32,324 bases of DNA from an uncultured Aquimonas sp. (lineage in GTDB: Bacteria; Pseudomonadota; Gammaproteobacteria; Xanthomonadales; Xanthomonadaceae), in the NCBI RefSeq assembly GCF_937888285.1, contig NZ_CALART010000062.1, positions 1 to 32,324 of the forward strand, read 5' to 3'. The translations under genes were made by a program, and so were the position numbers. Within the stretch, counting starts at the first letter, position 1. Every line of letters starts with the position of its first letter. Under the pieces are notes generated by a model. That model did not search any database. It had not been told where the DNA came from and worked only from the letters and a program-made list of their open reading frames with translations. Positions 15,274 to 22,442 of the stretch are shown piece by piece.

Positions 15274-16959
15274 TCAGCCGGCACAGCACGAGAGCTGCTT
15301 GACGTCCCTGGTGAAGGTCTGCGCGCACAGCTTGAGCCCTTCCACCATCGTCAGGTACGGGAACAGCTGATCGGCCAGGTCGTGCACCGTCATGCGCGCC
15401 CGCAGCGCGAGCGCGGCGCTCTGGATCAACTCGCCGGCCTCGGGCGCGACGGCCTGCACGCCCAGCAACCGCCCGCTGCCGGCCTCGGCCACCAGCTTGA
15501 TGAAGCCCCGGGTGTCGAAGTTCGCGAGCGCGCGCGGCACGTTCTCCAGGCTCAGCGTGCGGCTGTCGGTCTCGATGCCCTTCGCATGCGCTTCGGTTTC
15601 TGTCATTCCCACGGTGGCCACCTGCGGATCCGTGAAGACCACCGCCGGCATCGCACTCAGGTCGAGCGCAGCGTCGCCGCCCATCATGTTGAGCGCGGCG
15701 CGCGTGCCGGCCGCAGCGGCCACATAGACGAACTGCGGCTGGTCGGTGCAGTCGCCGGCGGCGTAGATGTTCGCAGCACTGGTGCGCATCGCCGCGTCGA
15801 TGACGATGGCGCCCTGCGCGTCGACGGCCACGCCCGCCGCATCGAGCGCGAGGCCATGCGTGTTGGGCGTGCGGCCGGTGGCGACGAGCACCCGGTCGGA
15901 TCGCAGTTCGCCGCGATCGGTTGCGAGCACGAATTCGCCATCGGCGTGGCGAACCTGGCTGGCCTGGGTGTGCTCGAGCACCTCGATGCCCTCGGCACGA
16001 AATGCCGCCGTGACGGCGTCGCCGATCGCGGCGTCCTCGCGAAAGAACAGCGTATGGCGCGCCAGCACCGTCACCTTGCTGCCCAGCCGCGCAAAGGCCT
16101 GCGCGAGCTCCAGCGCCACCACCGACGAGCCGACAACCGCAAGACGGGGCGGGATGGCGTCGCTGGCCAGTGCTTCGGTGGACGTCCAGAACGGCGTGTC
16201 CTTCAGGCCGGCGATCGGCGGGATCGAAGGGTGCGCGCCGGTGGCGATCAGGCAGCGGTCGAACGCCAGTTCGCGTTCGCCGCCATCGCTAAGTTTCACG
16301 ACGAGACGGCGGCCGTCCTTGAAGCGCGCCTCGCCGCGCAACACGGTGATCGCCGGCGTGCTTTCCAGAATGCCCTCGTACTTCGCGCGCCGCAGTTCGT
16401 CGACGCGGGCCTGCTGCTGCGCGAGCAGCCGGCTGCGGTCGATCGCGGGCGTACTCGCGGCGATGCCGGCGTCGAAGGGACTCTCGCGCCGCATGTGGGC
16501 CACGTGTGCCGCGCGGATCATAATCTTCGATGGCACGCAGCCAACGTTGACGCAGGTGCCGCCGATCGTGCCGCGCTCGATGAGGGTCACGCGAGCACCG
16601 CGCTCAGCCGCCTTCAGCGCCGCCGCCATCGCGGCACCGCCGCTGCCGATGACGGCGATGTGTATCGCTTCGCCGCCGCCGAGCGCCTTTTGGCCCCCGC
16701 CGAGCCAACTGCGCGCCTTGTCGAGCAGGCCGTTGCGCGGCTGCTGGGACGCAGAGTCGGGAACCCGGGCTCGATAGCCGGCCGCGGCCACGGCCGACAT
16801 GAGGGCCGCCACGGGTGTTTCTGGGGCAAGCGTGAGCTTCGCCGTTCCCTTGGGATAAGAAACCTGCGCGGAGCGCACGCCGGGGACCTTCTCCAGGGCT
16901 TGACGGACATGCGTCGCACACGAGTCGCAGGTCATGCCGCTGATCACGAGTTCGGTCAT
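15274..16959 (-). CDS. merA: mercuric reductase MerA
   Basis: A 561-residue cytoplasmic flavoprotein that reduces Hg(II) to Hg(0) with NADPH. An N-terminal heavy-metal domain has GMTCDSC at 8-14. The FAD-binding motif GSGGAA is at 105-110. The redox cysteine pair Cys136/Cys141 lies in GGTCVNVGCVPSK. An NAD(P)H-binding Rossmann motif (VVGSSVVALELAQAFARLG) and the second FAD motif (IYAAGDCT) follow. The C-terminal Cys-Cys pair (LSCCAG) delivers mercury to the active site. All functional residues are present. It lies between merC (34-base gap) and merD. Confidence 0.97.
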   Translation of the reverse strand: MTELVISGMTCDSCATHVRQALEKVPGVRSAQVSYPKGTAKLTLAPETPVAALMSAVAAAGYRARVPDSASQQPRNGLLDKARSWLGGGQKALGGGEAIHIAVIGSGGAAMAAALKAAERGARVTLIERGTIGGTCVNVGCVPSKIMIRAAHVAHMRRESPFDAGIAASTPAIDRSRLLAQQQARVDELRRAKYEGILESTPAITVLRGEARFKDGRRLVVKLSDGGERELAFDRCLIATGAHPSIPPIAGLKDTPFWTSTEALASDAIPPRLAVVGSSVVALELAQAFARLGSKVTVLARHTLFFREDAAIGDAVTAAFRAEGIEVLEHTQASQVRHADGEFVLATDRGELRSDRVLVATGRTPNTHGLALDAAGVAVDAQGAIVIDAAMRTSAANIYAAGDCTDQPQFVYVAAAAGTRAALNMMGGDAALDLSAMPAVVFTDPQVATVGMTETEAHAKGIETDSRTLSLENVPRALANFDTRGFIKLVAEAGSGRLLGVQAVAPEAGELIQSAALALRARMTVHDLADQLFPYLTMVEGLKLCAQTFTRDVKQLSCCAG

Positions 16960-16993
16960 AAGGTCGCTTTCAACAGAAGCTGGTGCAAAGGCT

Positions 16994-17401
16994 TCAGGCG
17001 TGTTTGGCCGGAATTTCGCAGCCGGCTGGACCGCAACGCCGATTCGCCGGCGAGACGAAGTCCCAGATCGAAACGCCGACCATCGCCGCGAGGCCGACGT
17101 AGAGAAGCTTCTCGGCCACCGTGAAGCTGGCGATCAGCACGATGACAGGTCCGATCATGCCGAGCACGGTGCGGTGCCACTGGCGATGGCTGAACCAGCC
17201 CAGCGCGTTCGCCAGCAGCGCCAGCCCCGCGAACAGCGGCAGCAGCACGGTGACGAACAAGGCCTCGAACTGGCTCAGGAAGCCGAGCCCGAGCGCGGCG
17301 CCGAGGCTGGCCAGGGCCGGGAAGCAGGCGCCACAGCCCATTGCCGAGACGATGCTGCCCAGCGAGCCAGCCTTGTCGGAAATGCGCGTCACGACGTTCA
17401 T
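16994..17401 (-). CDS. merC: mercury transporter MerC
   Basis: A 135-residue inner-membrane protein with four likely membrane segments. The Hg-binding pair Cys23/Cys26 is in MGCGACFPALASLGAALG. The family-typical GWFSHRQWHR and SIWDFVSPANRRCGPAGCE blocks follow, the latter carrying a second Cys pair near the C-terminus. ATG 17401 gives the normal MerC length. It imports Hg(II) in addition to MerT. The order T-P-C-A-D is that of the Tn21-type mer operon. Confidence 0.95.
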   Translation of the reverse strand: MNVVTRISDKAGSLGSIVSAMGCGACFPALASLGAALGLGFLSQFEALFVTVLLPLFAGLALLANALGWFSHRQWHRTVLGMIGPVIVLIASFTVAEKLLYVGLAAMVGVSIWDFVSPANRRCGPAGCEIPAKHA

Positions 17402-17429
17402 GGCGCGTTCCCTCTTTCGCTGCAACGGT

Positions 17430-17705
17430 TCAGCGCTTGACGGTGGATGGGTAGCCCGCGTTCTCGGTCGCCTGGGTCAACTTCTGCACGGTGGCCTTGG
17501 CATCGTCGAAGGTCACGACGGCCTGGCGCTTCTCGTAGCTCACGTCGACCTTGTTCACGCCCTCGACCTTCGAGATCGCCTTCTTCACGGTGATCGGACA
17601 GGCCGCGCAGGTCATGCCGGGCACGTCGAGCGTGACGGTTTGAGGTGCCGCCTGCGCAGCGGCGACGCCGATCGCGAGCATGGTGGTCAGGAACAGCTGC
17701 TTCAT
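17430..17705 (-). CDS. merP: periplasmic mercury-binding protein MerP
   Basis: A 91-residue protein with an N-terminal signal peptide (MKQLFLTTMLAIGVAAAQAA, cleavage after AQA). An HMA-fold domain follows, with GMTCAAC at 30-36 whose two cysteines bind Hg(II). It scavenges Hg(II) in the periplasm and passes it to MerT. The gene starts 13 bases after the merT stop and is followed by merC after 28 bases. Confidence 0.96.
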   Translation of the reverse strand: MKQLFLTTMLAIGVAAAQAAPQTVTLDVPGMTCAACPITVKKAISKVEGVNKVDVSYEKRQAVVTFDDAKATVQKLTQATENAGYPSTVKR

Positions 17706-17718
17706 GGAGAACTCCTGG

Positions 17719-18069
17719 TCAGTAGAACAGCGGAAGGACATAGGGGAAGGCGAGCGCGATCAGCACCAGCGCGCCGACGATCCAGAAGATGGCCTTGTAG
17801 GTGGACCGGACTTGCGGGATGGCGCAGACCTCGCCGGGCTTGCAGGCCTGTGCCGGCCGATAGATGCGTCGCCAAGCGAAGAACATCGCAACGAGCGCGG
17901 CGCCGATGAAGATCGGGCGATAGGGCTCCAGCACCGTCAGATTGCCGATCCAGGCGCCGCTGAAGCCCAAGGCCACTAGCACCAGCGGGCCTAGGCAGCA
18001 GGTGGATGCCAGGATCGCGGCAAGTCCTCCGGCGAAGAGGGCACCGCGCCCTTCTTGTGTTTCGGTCAT
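17719..18069 (-). CDS. merT: mercuric transporter MerT
   Basis: A 116-residue inner-membrane protein with three membrane segments. Cys24/Cys25 lie in the first one (ASTCCLGPL). A second pair, Cys76/Cys82 (ACKPGEVC), is on the cytoplasmic loop. It takes Hg(II) from MerP and hands it to MerA. It is the first gene of the operon, directly downstream of the MerR-controlled promoter. Confidence 0.96.
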   Translation of the reverse strand: MTETQEGRGALFAGGLAAILASTCCLGPLVLVALGFSGAWIGNLTVLEPYRPIFIGAALVAMFFAWRRIYRPAQACKPGEVCAIPQVRSTYKAIFWIVGALVLIALAFPYVLPLFY

Positions 18070-18105
18070 TCGCTTTTCCTCGGCCAGTCTGGAGACGATG
18101 GCGTA

Positions 18106-18136
18106 AGCTTATTTCCGTACTCATGTACGGAGTCAA
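18106..18136 (-). promoter_or_regulatory. merT promoter with MerR operator
   Basis: On the minus strand: -35 TTGACT (18131-18136), a 19-base spacer, and -10 TAAGCT (18106-18111). The spacer contains the dyad CCGTAC-TCAT-GTACGG (18115-18130). The overlong 19-base spacer with a central dyad is the hallmark of MerR-activated promoters, in which MerR-Hg(II) untwists the DNA. The divergent merR gene starts 6 bases beyond it, so MerR should also repress its own gene. Confidence 0.95.
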
Positions 18137-18141
18137 GCGGA

Positions 18142-18549
18142 ATGGAACGAGAACAGAACGGCCTGACCATCGGGGCCGTCGCCAAGGCGGCCGGGGTCAA
18201 CGTGGAGACGGTTCGCTTCTACCAGCGCCGGGCCCTGCTGCCCGAGCCCGACCGGCCCTATGGCAGCATCCGGCGCTATGAGGCCGAGGACGTCGCCCGC
18301 GTGAAGTTCGTGAAGGCCGCACAGCGCTTGGGCTTCAGCCTCGACGAAGTGGCAGGCCTGCTGCAGTTGGACGACGGCACGCATTGCGATGAAGCGCGCC
18401 AACTTGCCGAGGTCAAGCTGGCGGACGTGCGCAAGAAACTGAAGGATCTGCGGCGCATCGAGTCAGCACTGGCCTCCCTCGTGCGCGACTGCTGCACAAG
18501 CCGTGGCACCGTGTCGTGTCCGTTGATTGCCACCTTGCAGAAGCAATGA
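18142..18549 (+). CDS. merR: mercury-responsive regulator MerR
   Basis: A 135-residue regulator, divergent from merT. The N-terminal winged HTH (LTIGAVAKAAGVNVETVRFYQRRALL) is followed by a long dimerisation helix. The Hg(II)-binding cysteines fall at Cys82, Cys117 and Cys126, the same positions as in Tn21 MerR. ATG 18142 gives the normal length. It represses the mer operon without mercury and activates it with mercury. It is the last gene before the right boundary of the GInt. Confidence 0.95.
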   Translation: MEREQNGLTIGAVAKAAGVNVETVRFYQRRALLPEPDRPYGSIRRYEAEDVARVKFVKAAQRLGFSLDEVAGLLQLDDGTHCDEARQLAEVKLADVRKKLKDLRRIESALASLVRDCCTSRGTVSCPLIATLQKQ

Positions 18550-18555
18550 ATAGCT

Positions 18556-18602
18556 CGGTAACTTCGGTAACTTGATCTCTTGTTGACACCGCGAACTCAA
18601 CA
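18556..18602. repeat. tandem 9-bp repeat plus inverted repeat at the right island boundary
   Basis: CGGTAACTT occurs twice in tandem (18556-18564, 18565-18573). Then TGTTGA (18581-18586) and TCAACA (18597-18602) form an inverted repeat with a 10-base spacer. It sits exactly where the interrupted SbcC-like reading frame resumes. Such paired elements could be recombinase-binding sites of the island end. No matching copy was seen next to ginA, so this is unproven. Confidence 0.5.
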
Positions 18603-18773
18603 TAAGGGGTGCAGGTTGTCCATCACCGTGGACTTACCGCGGCCGTTGGCGCCTGCGATGGCGACCAGCGCGGCACCATCGGCCAGCCGCTCCAGATCGA
18701 CGGTCAGCTCGTCCAGCCCGAGTCCGTCGCGGATGCCCCGGAAGCCCCGGAGCCTGAGTGAGAGGGGTTGCAT
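18597..18773 (-). pseudogene. SbcC-like ATPase, N-terminal fragment (58 codons)
   Basis: Starts at ATG 18773 and reads MQPLSLRLRGFRGIRDGLG through Walker A GANGRGKST (41-49) to MDNLHP, then two foreign residues and a stop. It is about two thirds identical to the first 56 residues of the intact ATPase at 11223-13673. It is the missing start of the gene whose C-terminal piece lies at 4059-5405, and it marks the right insertion boundary at about 18604. It cannot function alone. Confidence 0.85.
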
Positions 18774-18863
18774 GGCATGCCTCCAGCGCCGCTGGGCGGC
18801 GCGATGGGTGTGGTGGGCACTGAAGCAGCCTGGGCGCCATTCGAGCGCTGTTCAGGTGCCGCT

Positions 18864-18956
18864 TCAGGCCGTCTCGAAGAGGTCCAGTCTCGGACCCCTC
18901 TCAGCCGGGTCAAGGCCGCCATGAGCATTGGCAAGGGTGACCTCTGGAAGAGCAAT
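18864..18956 (-). pseudogene. C-terminal tail of a truncated gene, probably the SbcD-like nuclease
   Basis: A 30-codon piece reads VTLANAHGGLDPAERG then PRLDLFETA and a stop, on the same strand and 90 bases before the SbcC-like start. A TAA at 18957-18959 cuts it off upstream. The PRLDLFETA ending looks like a natural C-terminus of a gene in front of the ATPase. The SbcD-like gene now ends at 23474 with no such tail, so this piece is probably its original end, pushed away by the 4.5-kb cassette. The link is inference. Confidence 0.45.
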
Positions 18957-18959
18957 TTA

Positions 18960-19444
18960 TTTGGAGTTGGGCCCCGAGTTCGCGTGATTCCAGATCCCGT
19001 CAGTGAGGCTTCGCAGTGCCTGCTCAAAGTCCTCCTTGGCCACCAGGACTCTACTCATACGTCGGGCTCTCGATTCATCGCTGAATGTCGCAGTGTGTGT
19101 TAAGGAAGAGCAGGAAGGCCAGACGCCCCTTCATTGAGTGCAAGTCTCTTTGTCCTAAAGAAAAGCGAGTCGTGGCTGCGCAACGCCCCCTGCGCGAAAG
19201 GCGCAGCGCGCCGACTTCCAGGACTTCCCAGAGAAGCGCTTCGCCGCTTGACGAGCGTCGCAGAGCCTTCGTAGGATGGCTATGCGGTTCAGCCGAATCG
19301 TGGGCCCCAGGCGCCCATCAGTGCACGCACCGGACTTCGTCCGGCACGGTGAAGTCCTTGGTAATCCGATGACCGGCTCGATGAACTCTCGAAAGCCGGA
19401 CAACGCGTGCCGTCCTTGCTCGCTTTCGGCTACGGAGCTCATCC
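18960..19444. other. non-coding left flank of the cassette, with a promoter and hairpin
   Basis: Relatively AT-rich, with no credible gene. It contains the promoter-like sequence at 19246-19275 and a short hairpin, CCGGAC (19330-19335) pairing with GTCCGG (19339-19344), in the likely 5' leader of the nuclease gene. The remaining open frames are short and unlike proteins. Confidence 0.5.
19246..19275 (+). promoter_or_regulatory. probable promoter of the CoiA-like nuclease gene
   Basis: TTGACG (19246-19251) and TAGGAT (19270-19275) are separated by 18 bases, close to the sigma-70 consensus. The start codon at 19445 is 170 bases downstream, leaving a leader with a hairpin at 19330-19344. Confidence 0.5.
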
Positions 19445-21118
19445 ATGGTCAATCTCGACTCGGCGCCCAATGCCGACGGTTACCCGTCCCCGTCTCAGCA
19501 GGTCGCTGCGCTTCACGCCTTCCTGCGAATCAAGAACCCTAGAGTCGCGACCCGACTCGCCGAGGTCATCATCGAGGAGCTCTCACCCTCTCGAGGCGAG
19601 TCGGTGAAGAGTTTGGCTAACCGCCTGAAGCCCGTGATGGCTCGTCTTGGCATACGCATGAAGCACGCCACAGCGCTTGAGGCTGCGGCGCGTATCCAAG
19701 GCCACTCCAGCTGGCACGCAACGCCCAAGGGCGTGCGCGAAGCAGAGCGCTACGAGCAAGCAATGCCGACGTCAACGTTCCCGCGAGCTCAGGGGCTCTT
19801 TGCTGTCGAGGAACCAGAGGTGACCGAGGTGCTGGACCGCGCTACCGGGCGCTACGAACGGCACACCGATGTCATCGGTGACGACTGGGAGAAAGCGGTC
19901 CAACTGCGCATGGAGCTGCAGACGAGCCTTCACGTGAACCCCCGGTTCCTTTGCTCGACGTGTTTCACGCCGGTCTACCTCGTGTGCCAGAAGGAGCGAA
20001 AGAACCTCTACTTCCGCCACACCATTGAAGACGGCCGCTGCTCGGCCGTCACTCGGGGGCCGCTGTCGCAGGAGGAAATCAACGCGCGCAAGTACAACGG
20101 CGTCAAGGAGAGCTGGCTCCACCTCCAGATGAAGCGCTGGATAGTCGCCTGCCTGGAGGCGGACGGACGCTTCATCGACATTGTCGTCGAAGGACGTTGG
20201 ACCGGCGAAATCACTGGAGCTTGGCGCAAGCCGGACGTGCGGGCGGTGTTCAACGGTACGCGGGTCGCCTTCGAGGTTCAACTCTCGACGACCTACATCA
20301 ACGTCATCGCGGAGCGCCGCGAGTTCTACCGGCAAGAAGGCGGGCTTCTGTTCTGGGTGTTCTCGCAGTTCAACATTGGTGCGCGCCGGCTGACCCAGGA
20401 CGACGTCTTCTTCAACAACAACCGCAATGCTTTTGTCATCAACTCCCGAACGCGAGATGAGTCTGTCGCCGCTAAGCGATTCCTGCTCGAATGCGTGTGG
20501 GCTGCGCCTCGGGTCAATAGCGACGCAGCGCCGCTTCAGCGCGAGACCGTCCCCTTCGATGCGCTGACGTTGGACAGCGCAACGCAGCGAGCTTACTACT
20601 TCGACTTCGATGGCGAGCGCGCGAAGCTGGCAGCGGAGAACGAAGCCCGCAGGCAGGCGCGCCATAAGGCGCTGCGTGAGAGGTTTGAGGCCTTCTACAC
20701 CGCGTACCTGCCAGATCATCGTTTCGAGGACCAGGAATGGCAATCGCTGGTCCGCGACTTTGCCGCGGAAGGTGCTTCGTTGCCCGGCCACCCCGGCTCG
20801 CTCCAGAAGGGTCTGCTGAACTCTCTCTACTCAGCAAAGTACGGGAAGGTGTTCGGCTGGGACTATCCGAACTTCATTCAGATTGCCCACCACATGGAGC
20901 CGGGCGTCCGTAAGTACCTCCACTACTTCCGCAAGGCGCTCAAGGCGTACAACCGCGCCGACCTCATTCGGCGCGAGGACCACTCCGGGAAGTGGGCCGT
21001 CAAGGTAGCTGAGTACAAGGAGCGCATACGAGCGGACGACCCAGCGTATGTGCCCGATACCGAGCACGACGCCCTCGTAGACGTCCTATTCCCAGAAGTG
21101 ATGGCTACCCAGGTTTGA
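19445..21118 (+). CDS. CoiA-like PD-(D/E)XK nuclease family protein with N-terminal helical domain
   Basis: A 557-residue protein; ATG 19445 has GGAG eight bases upstream. Residues ~20-90 are helical and contain MKHATALEAAARIQGHSSWHA, like the short domain found in front of some glyoxalase-superfamily proteins. Around 160-210 a zinc-binding block, CSTCFTPVYLV...YFRH...RCS, resembles that of CoiA. Around 220-300 a nuclease core follows: ESWLHLQMKRWI, then KPDVRAV...AFEVQLSTTY, giving the D...E-x-Q residues of the PD-(D/E)XK fold. A long charged helical C-terminus completes it. CoiA-like proteins are putative nucleases linked to competence or defence. The DNA target is unknown. First gene of the cassette. 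Confidence 0.72.
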   Translation: MVNLDSAPNADGYPSPSQQVAALHAFLRIKNPRVATRLAEVIIEELSPSRGESVKSLANRLKPVMARLGIRMKHATALEAAARIQGHSSWHATPKGVREAERYEQAMPTSTFPRAQGLFAVEEPEVTEVLDRATGRYERHTDVIGDDWEKAVQLRMELQTSLHVNPRFLCSTCFTPVYLVCQKERKNLYFRHTIEDGRCSAVTRGPLSQEEINARKYNGVKESWLHLQMKRWIVACLEADGRFIDIVVEGRWTGEITGAWRKPDVRAVFNGTRVAFEVQLSTTYINVIAERREFYRQEGGLLFWVFSQFNIGARRLTQDDVFFNNNRNAFVINSRTRDESVAAKRFLLECVWAAPRVNSDAAPLQRETVPFDALTLDSATQRAYYFDFDGERAKLAAENEARRQARHKALRERFEAFYTAYLPDHRFEDQEWQSLVRDFAAEGASLPGHPGSLQKGLLNSLYSAKYGKVFGWDYPNFIQIAHHMEPGVRKYLHYFRKALKAYNRADLIRREDHSGKWAVKVAEYKERIRADDPAYVPDTEHDALVDVLFPEVMATQV

Positions 21119-21161
21119 GGGCGGCCGGCGCCTCTCGTGGTGGCATCGGTGCGGGCGCCTG

Positions 21162-21170
21162 TGCTATCTT
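21162..21170 (+). promoter_or_regulatory. extended -10 promoter just before the second cassette gene
   Basis: TGC-TATCTT (21162-21170) is an extended -10 element whose expected start site (~21177) lies only a few bases before the TTG at 21180. There is no good -35. If real, the mRNA would be leaderless, or translation starts further in. Confidence 0.35.
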
Positions 21171-21179
21171 CGCCAACGG

Positions 21180-22223
21180 TTGCCCAGCGGCACCCTCATC
21201 GTGGTTGGCCCGCTCGAGCTCAACCAAGGCTCCTGGGAAGACACTGCCCACAAACTTGAGTGGGCGTGCATGCGTGCCGAGATGGACGGCCACCGTGTCG
21301 CCGTGCTCATCGACACGCCCCAGCCGGACCTGATGTTCAAAGACGTAGCGCTGGCTGTGCAGCGCGTCTCGCCGCAATCAGGCGAGTGCGACCCAGCGTT
21401 GGCCGGTATCGTCACGGAAGACGGGGGCCTGCTCCCGCGCAGCCCATTCGTTCAGCCGCTGGCTCTTCAGCGTGTCAGCACGGCAGGTGCTCCCACCGAT
21501 GCCCTGCCGCCACAGGCGGTCGAACTGCTCATCCAGCGCCTCCAGCAGCGCAGCTCGGGCTTCTTGGTCCTCAGCAGCTGCGTGTGGACGGAGCACTGGG
21601 GCATGGAGCAGATTGCTGCGGCACTGCCACTGACCGAGGACGTCGGTCCGGTCGCACGAATCAAGTCGCGCAACCGTGGCACGCCGGCCAAGGACATGCT
21701 GGTCCCGGATGTCGTCAAGGGCTTGCCCTTCATGACGAGCATCGAAAGTGCGTACGCCCACGGCTATCGCCGCATGCTGATTGACTCGGGCTACGCCGAC
21801 TTCAGCGACTTGATGAAGTACTCCGACGAGGTGCTGTTCTTCGTAGGAGGGCACTCTTTGGAGGCTGAAGATGCACTGATGGAGACCGTGCGATTCCGCG
21901 GGTTTGACCAGCTCTCGAAGGTGTACGAGCGATTGGTCGCCTGTATCGCGGTTGGTCCGATTTCGGTGGGAGACAAGACCGTGCACATCTCGGACGTGTT
22001 CATCCCGGGTGCCAAGGCGCTGCAGGCCGGAGATGAGTTCGACGTGATTCAAAAGCACGTGCGCAAGCATCGCGCCGTTCGCTGGGAAGACGAACTGACC
22101 CGCCTGCTCGACGAGGGCACGGTAACGCCAGACCAGGTGCGCGCTTCGTTGGAGCATCGACGAGCCCGCGTGGTCGACCCGATGCTGACCAAGTGGGCGA
22201 AGCGGCGGCGGGCCACGGCCTAG
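21180..22223 (+). CDS. hypothetical protein of the cassette (347 aa)
   Basis: TTG 21180 keeps the first predicted strand (GTLIVVGPLEL); GTG 21201 and ATG 21270 are alternatives. No family is recognised. Strands and helices alternate (HRVAVLIDTPQ; GFLVLSSCVW; RMLIDSGYADFSDLMKYSDEVLFFVGG), a pattern that recalls a Rossmann or ParA-like NTPase fold, but there is no Walker A motif. The C-terminus is basic (KWAKRRRATA) and could touch nucleic acid. It lies 61 bases after the nuclease gene and before the third gene, on the same strand. Its conserved company with the nuclease is the only hint of function. Confidence 0.6.
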   Translation: MPSGTLIVVGPLELNQGSWEDTAHKLEWACMRAEMDGHRVAVLIDTPQPDLMFKDVALAVQRVSPQSGECDPALAGIVTEDGGLLPRSPFVQPLALQRVSTAGAPTDALPPQAVELLIQRLQQRSSGFLVLSSCVWTEHWGMEQIAAALPLTEDVGPVARIKSRNRGTPAKDMLVPDVVKGLPFMTSIESAYAHGYRRMLIDSGYADFSDLMKYSDEVLFFVGGHSLEAEDALMETVRFRGFDQLSKVYERLVACIAVGPISVGDKTVHISDVFIPGAKALQAGDEFDVIQKHVRKHRAVRWEDELTRLLDEGTVTPDQVRASLEHRRARVVDPMLTKWAKRRRATA

Positions 22224-22257
22224 CGGAGCGGGTGGCGAGCAGGCCGACGTGCGGGTC

Positions 22258-22287
22258 TTGCGGTCGGTCGGACGAGGCTGTTACAGT
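22258..22287 (+). promoter_or_regulatory. probable promoter of the third cassette gene
   Basis: TTGCGG (22258-22263), an 18-base spacer and TACAGT (22282-22287) with an upstream TG (extended -10). The start codon at 22443 is 155 bases downstream. It suggests the third gene has its own transcription start. Confidence 0.4.
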
Positions 22288-22442
22288 CGTAGCCGAGGCC
22301 TCGTCCGCCTGAGCTTCGAGCGGCTCATACCAGACCCTCTTCCGTCTCCGCTAGTCCTTGCTGCCAACCCCCCATGCGCATTCGCCGGGGCGTGGGCCAG
22401 CGTAATCGCTCGACTGGTCCGCGCGAACCCAGGAGAACTGCC

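Larger units (their letters stand above)
5405..18604. mobile_element. GInt-type genomic island carrying a mer operon and an SbcC-like ATPase (boundaries approximate)
   Basis: The block begins where the C-terminal half of the SbcC-like gene ends (about 5405) and stops where its N-terminal 56 codons resume (about 18604). At one end it has a four-gene operon of three different large tyrosine recombinases and a small helical protein. This is the defining feature of GInts (genomic islands with three integrases, ginABCD). The cargo is a small ORF, an intact SbcC-like ATPase and a mercury resistance operon. The left boundary is blurred by a primase fragment, and ~1 kb of the target gene is missing, so simple insertion does not explain everything. 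The limits are inferred, not proven. Confidence 0.65.

Noticed and set aside
15262..17124. 620-codon plus-strand frame opposite merA and merC
   Set aside because: Antisense shadow of clearly real mer genes; no recognisable protein features.
18704..19027. 107-codon minus-strand frame overlapping the SbcC-like start
   Set aside because: Low-complexity and out of phase with the recognised SbcC-like fragment and with the PRLDLFETA tail.
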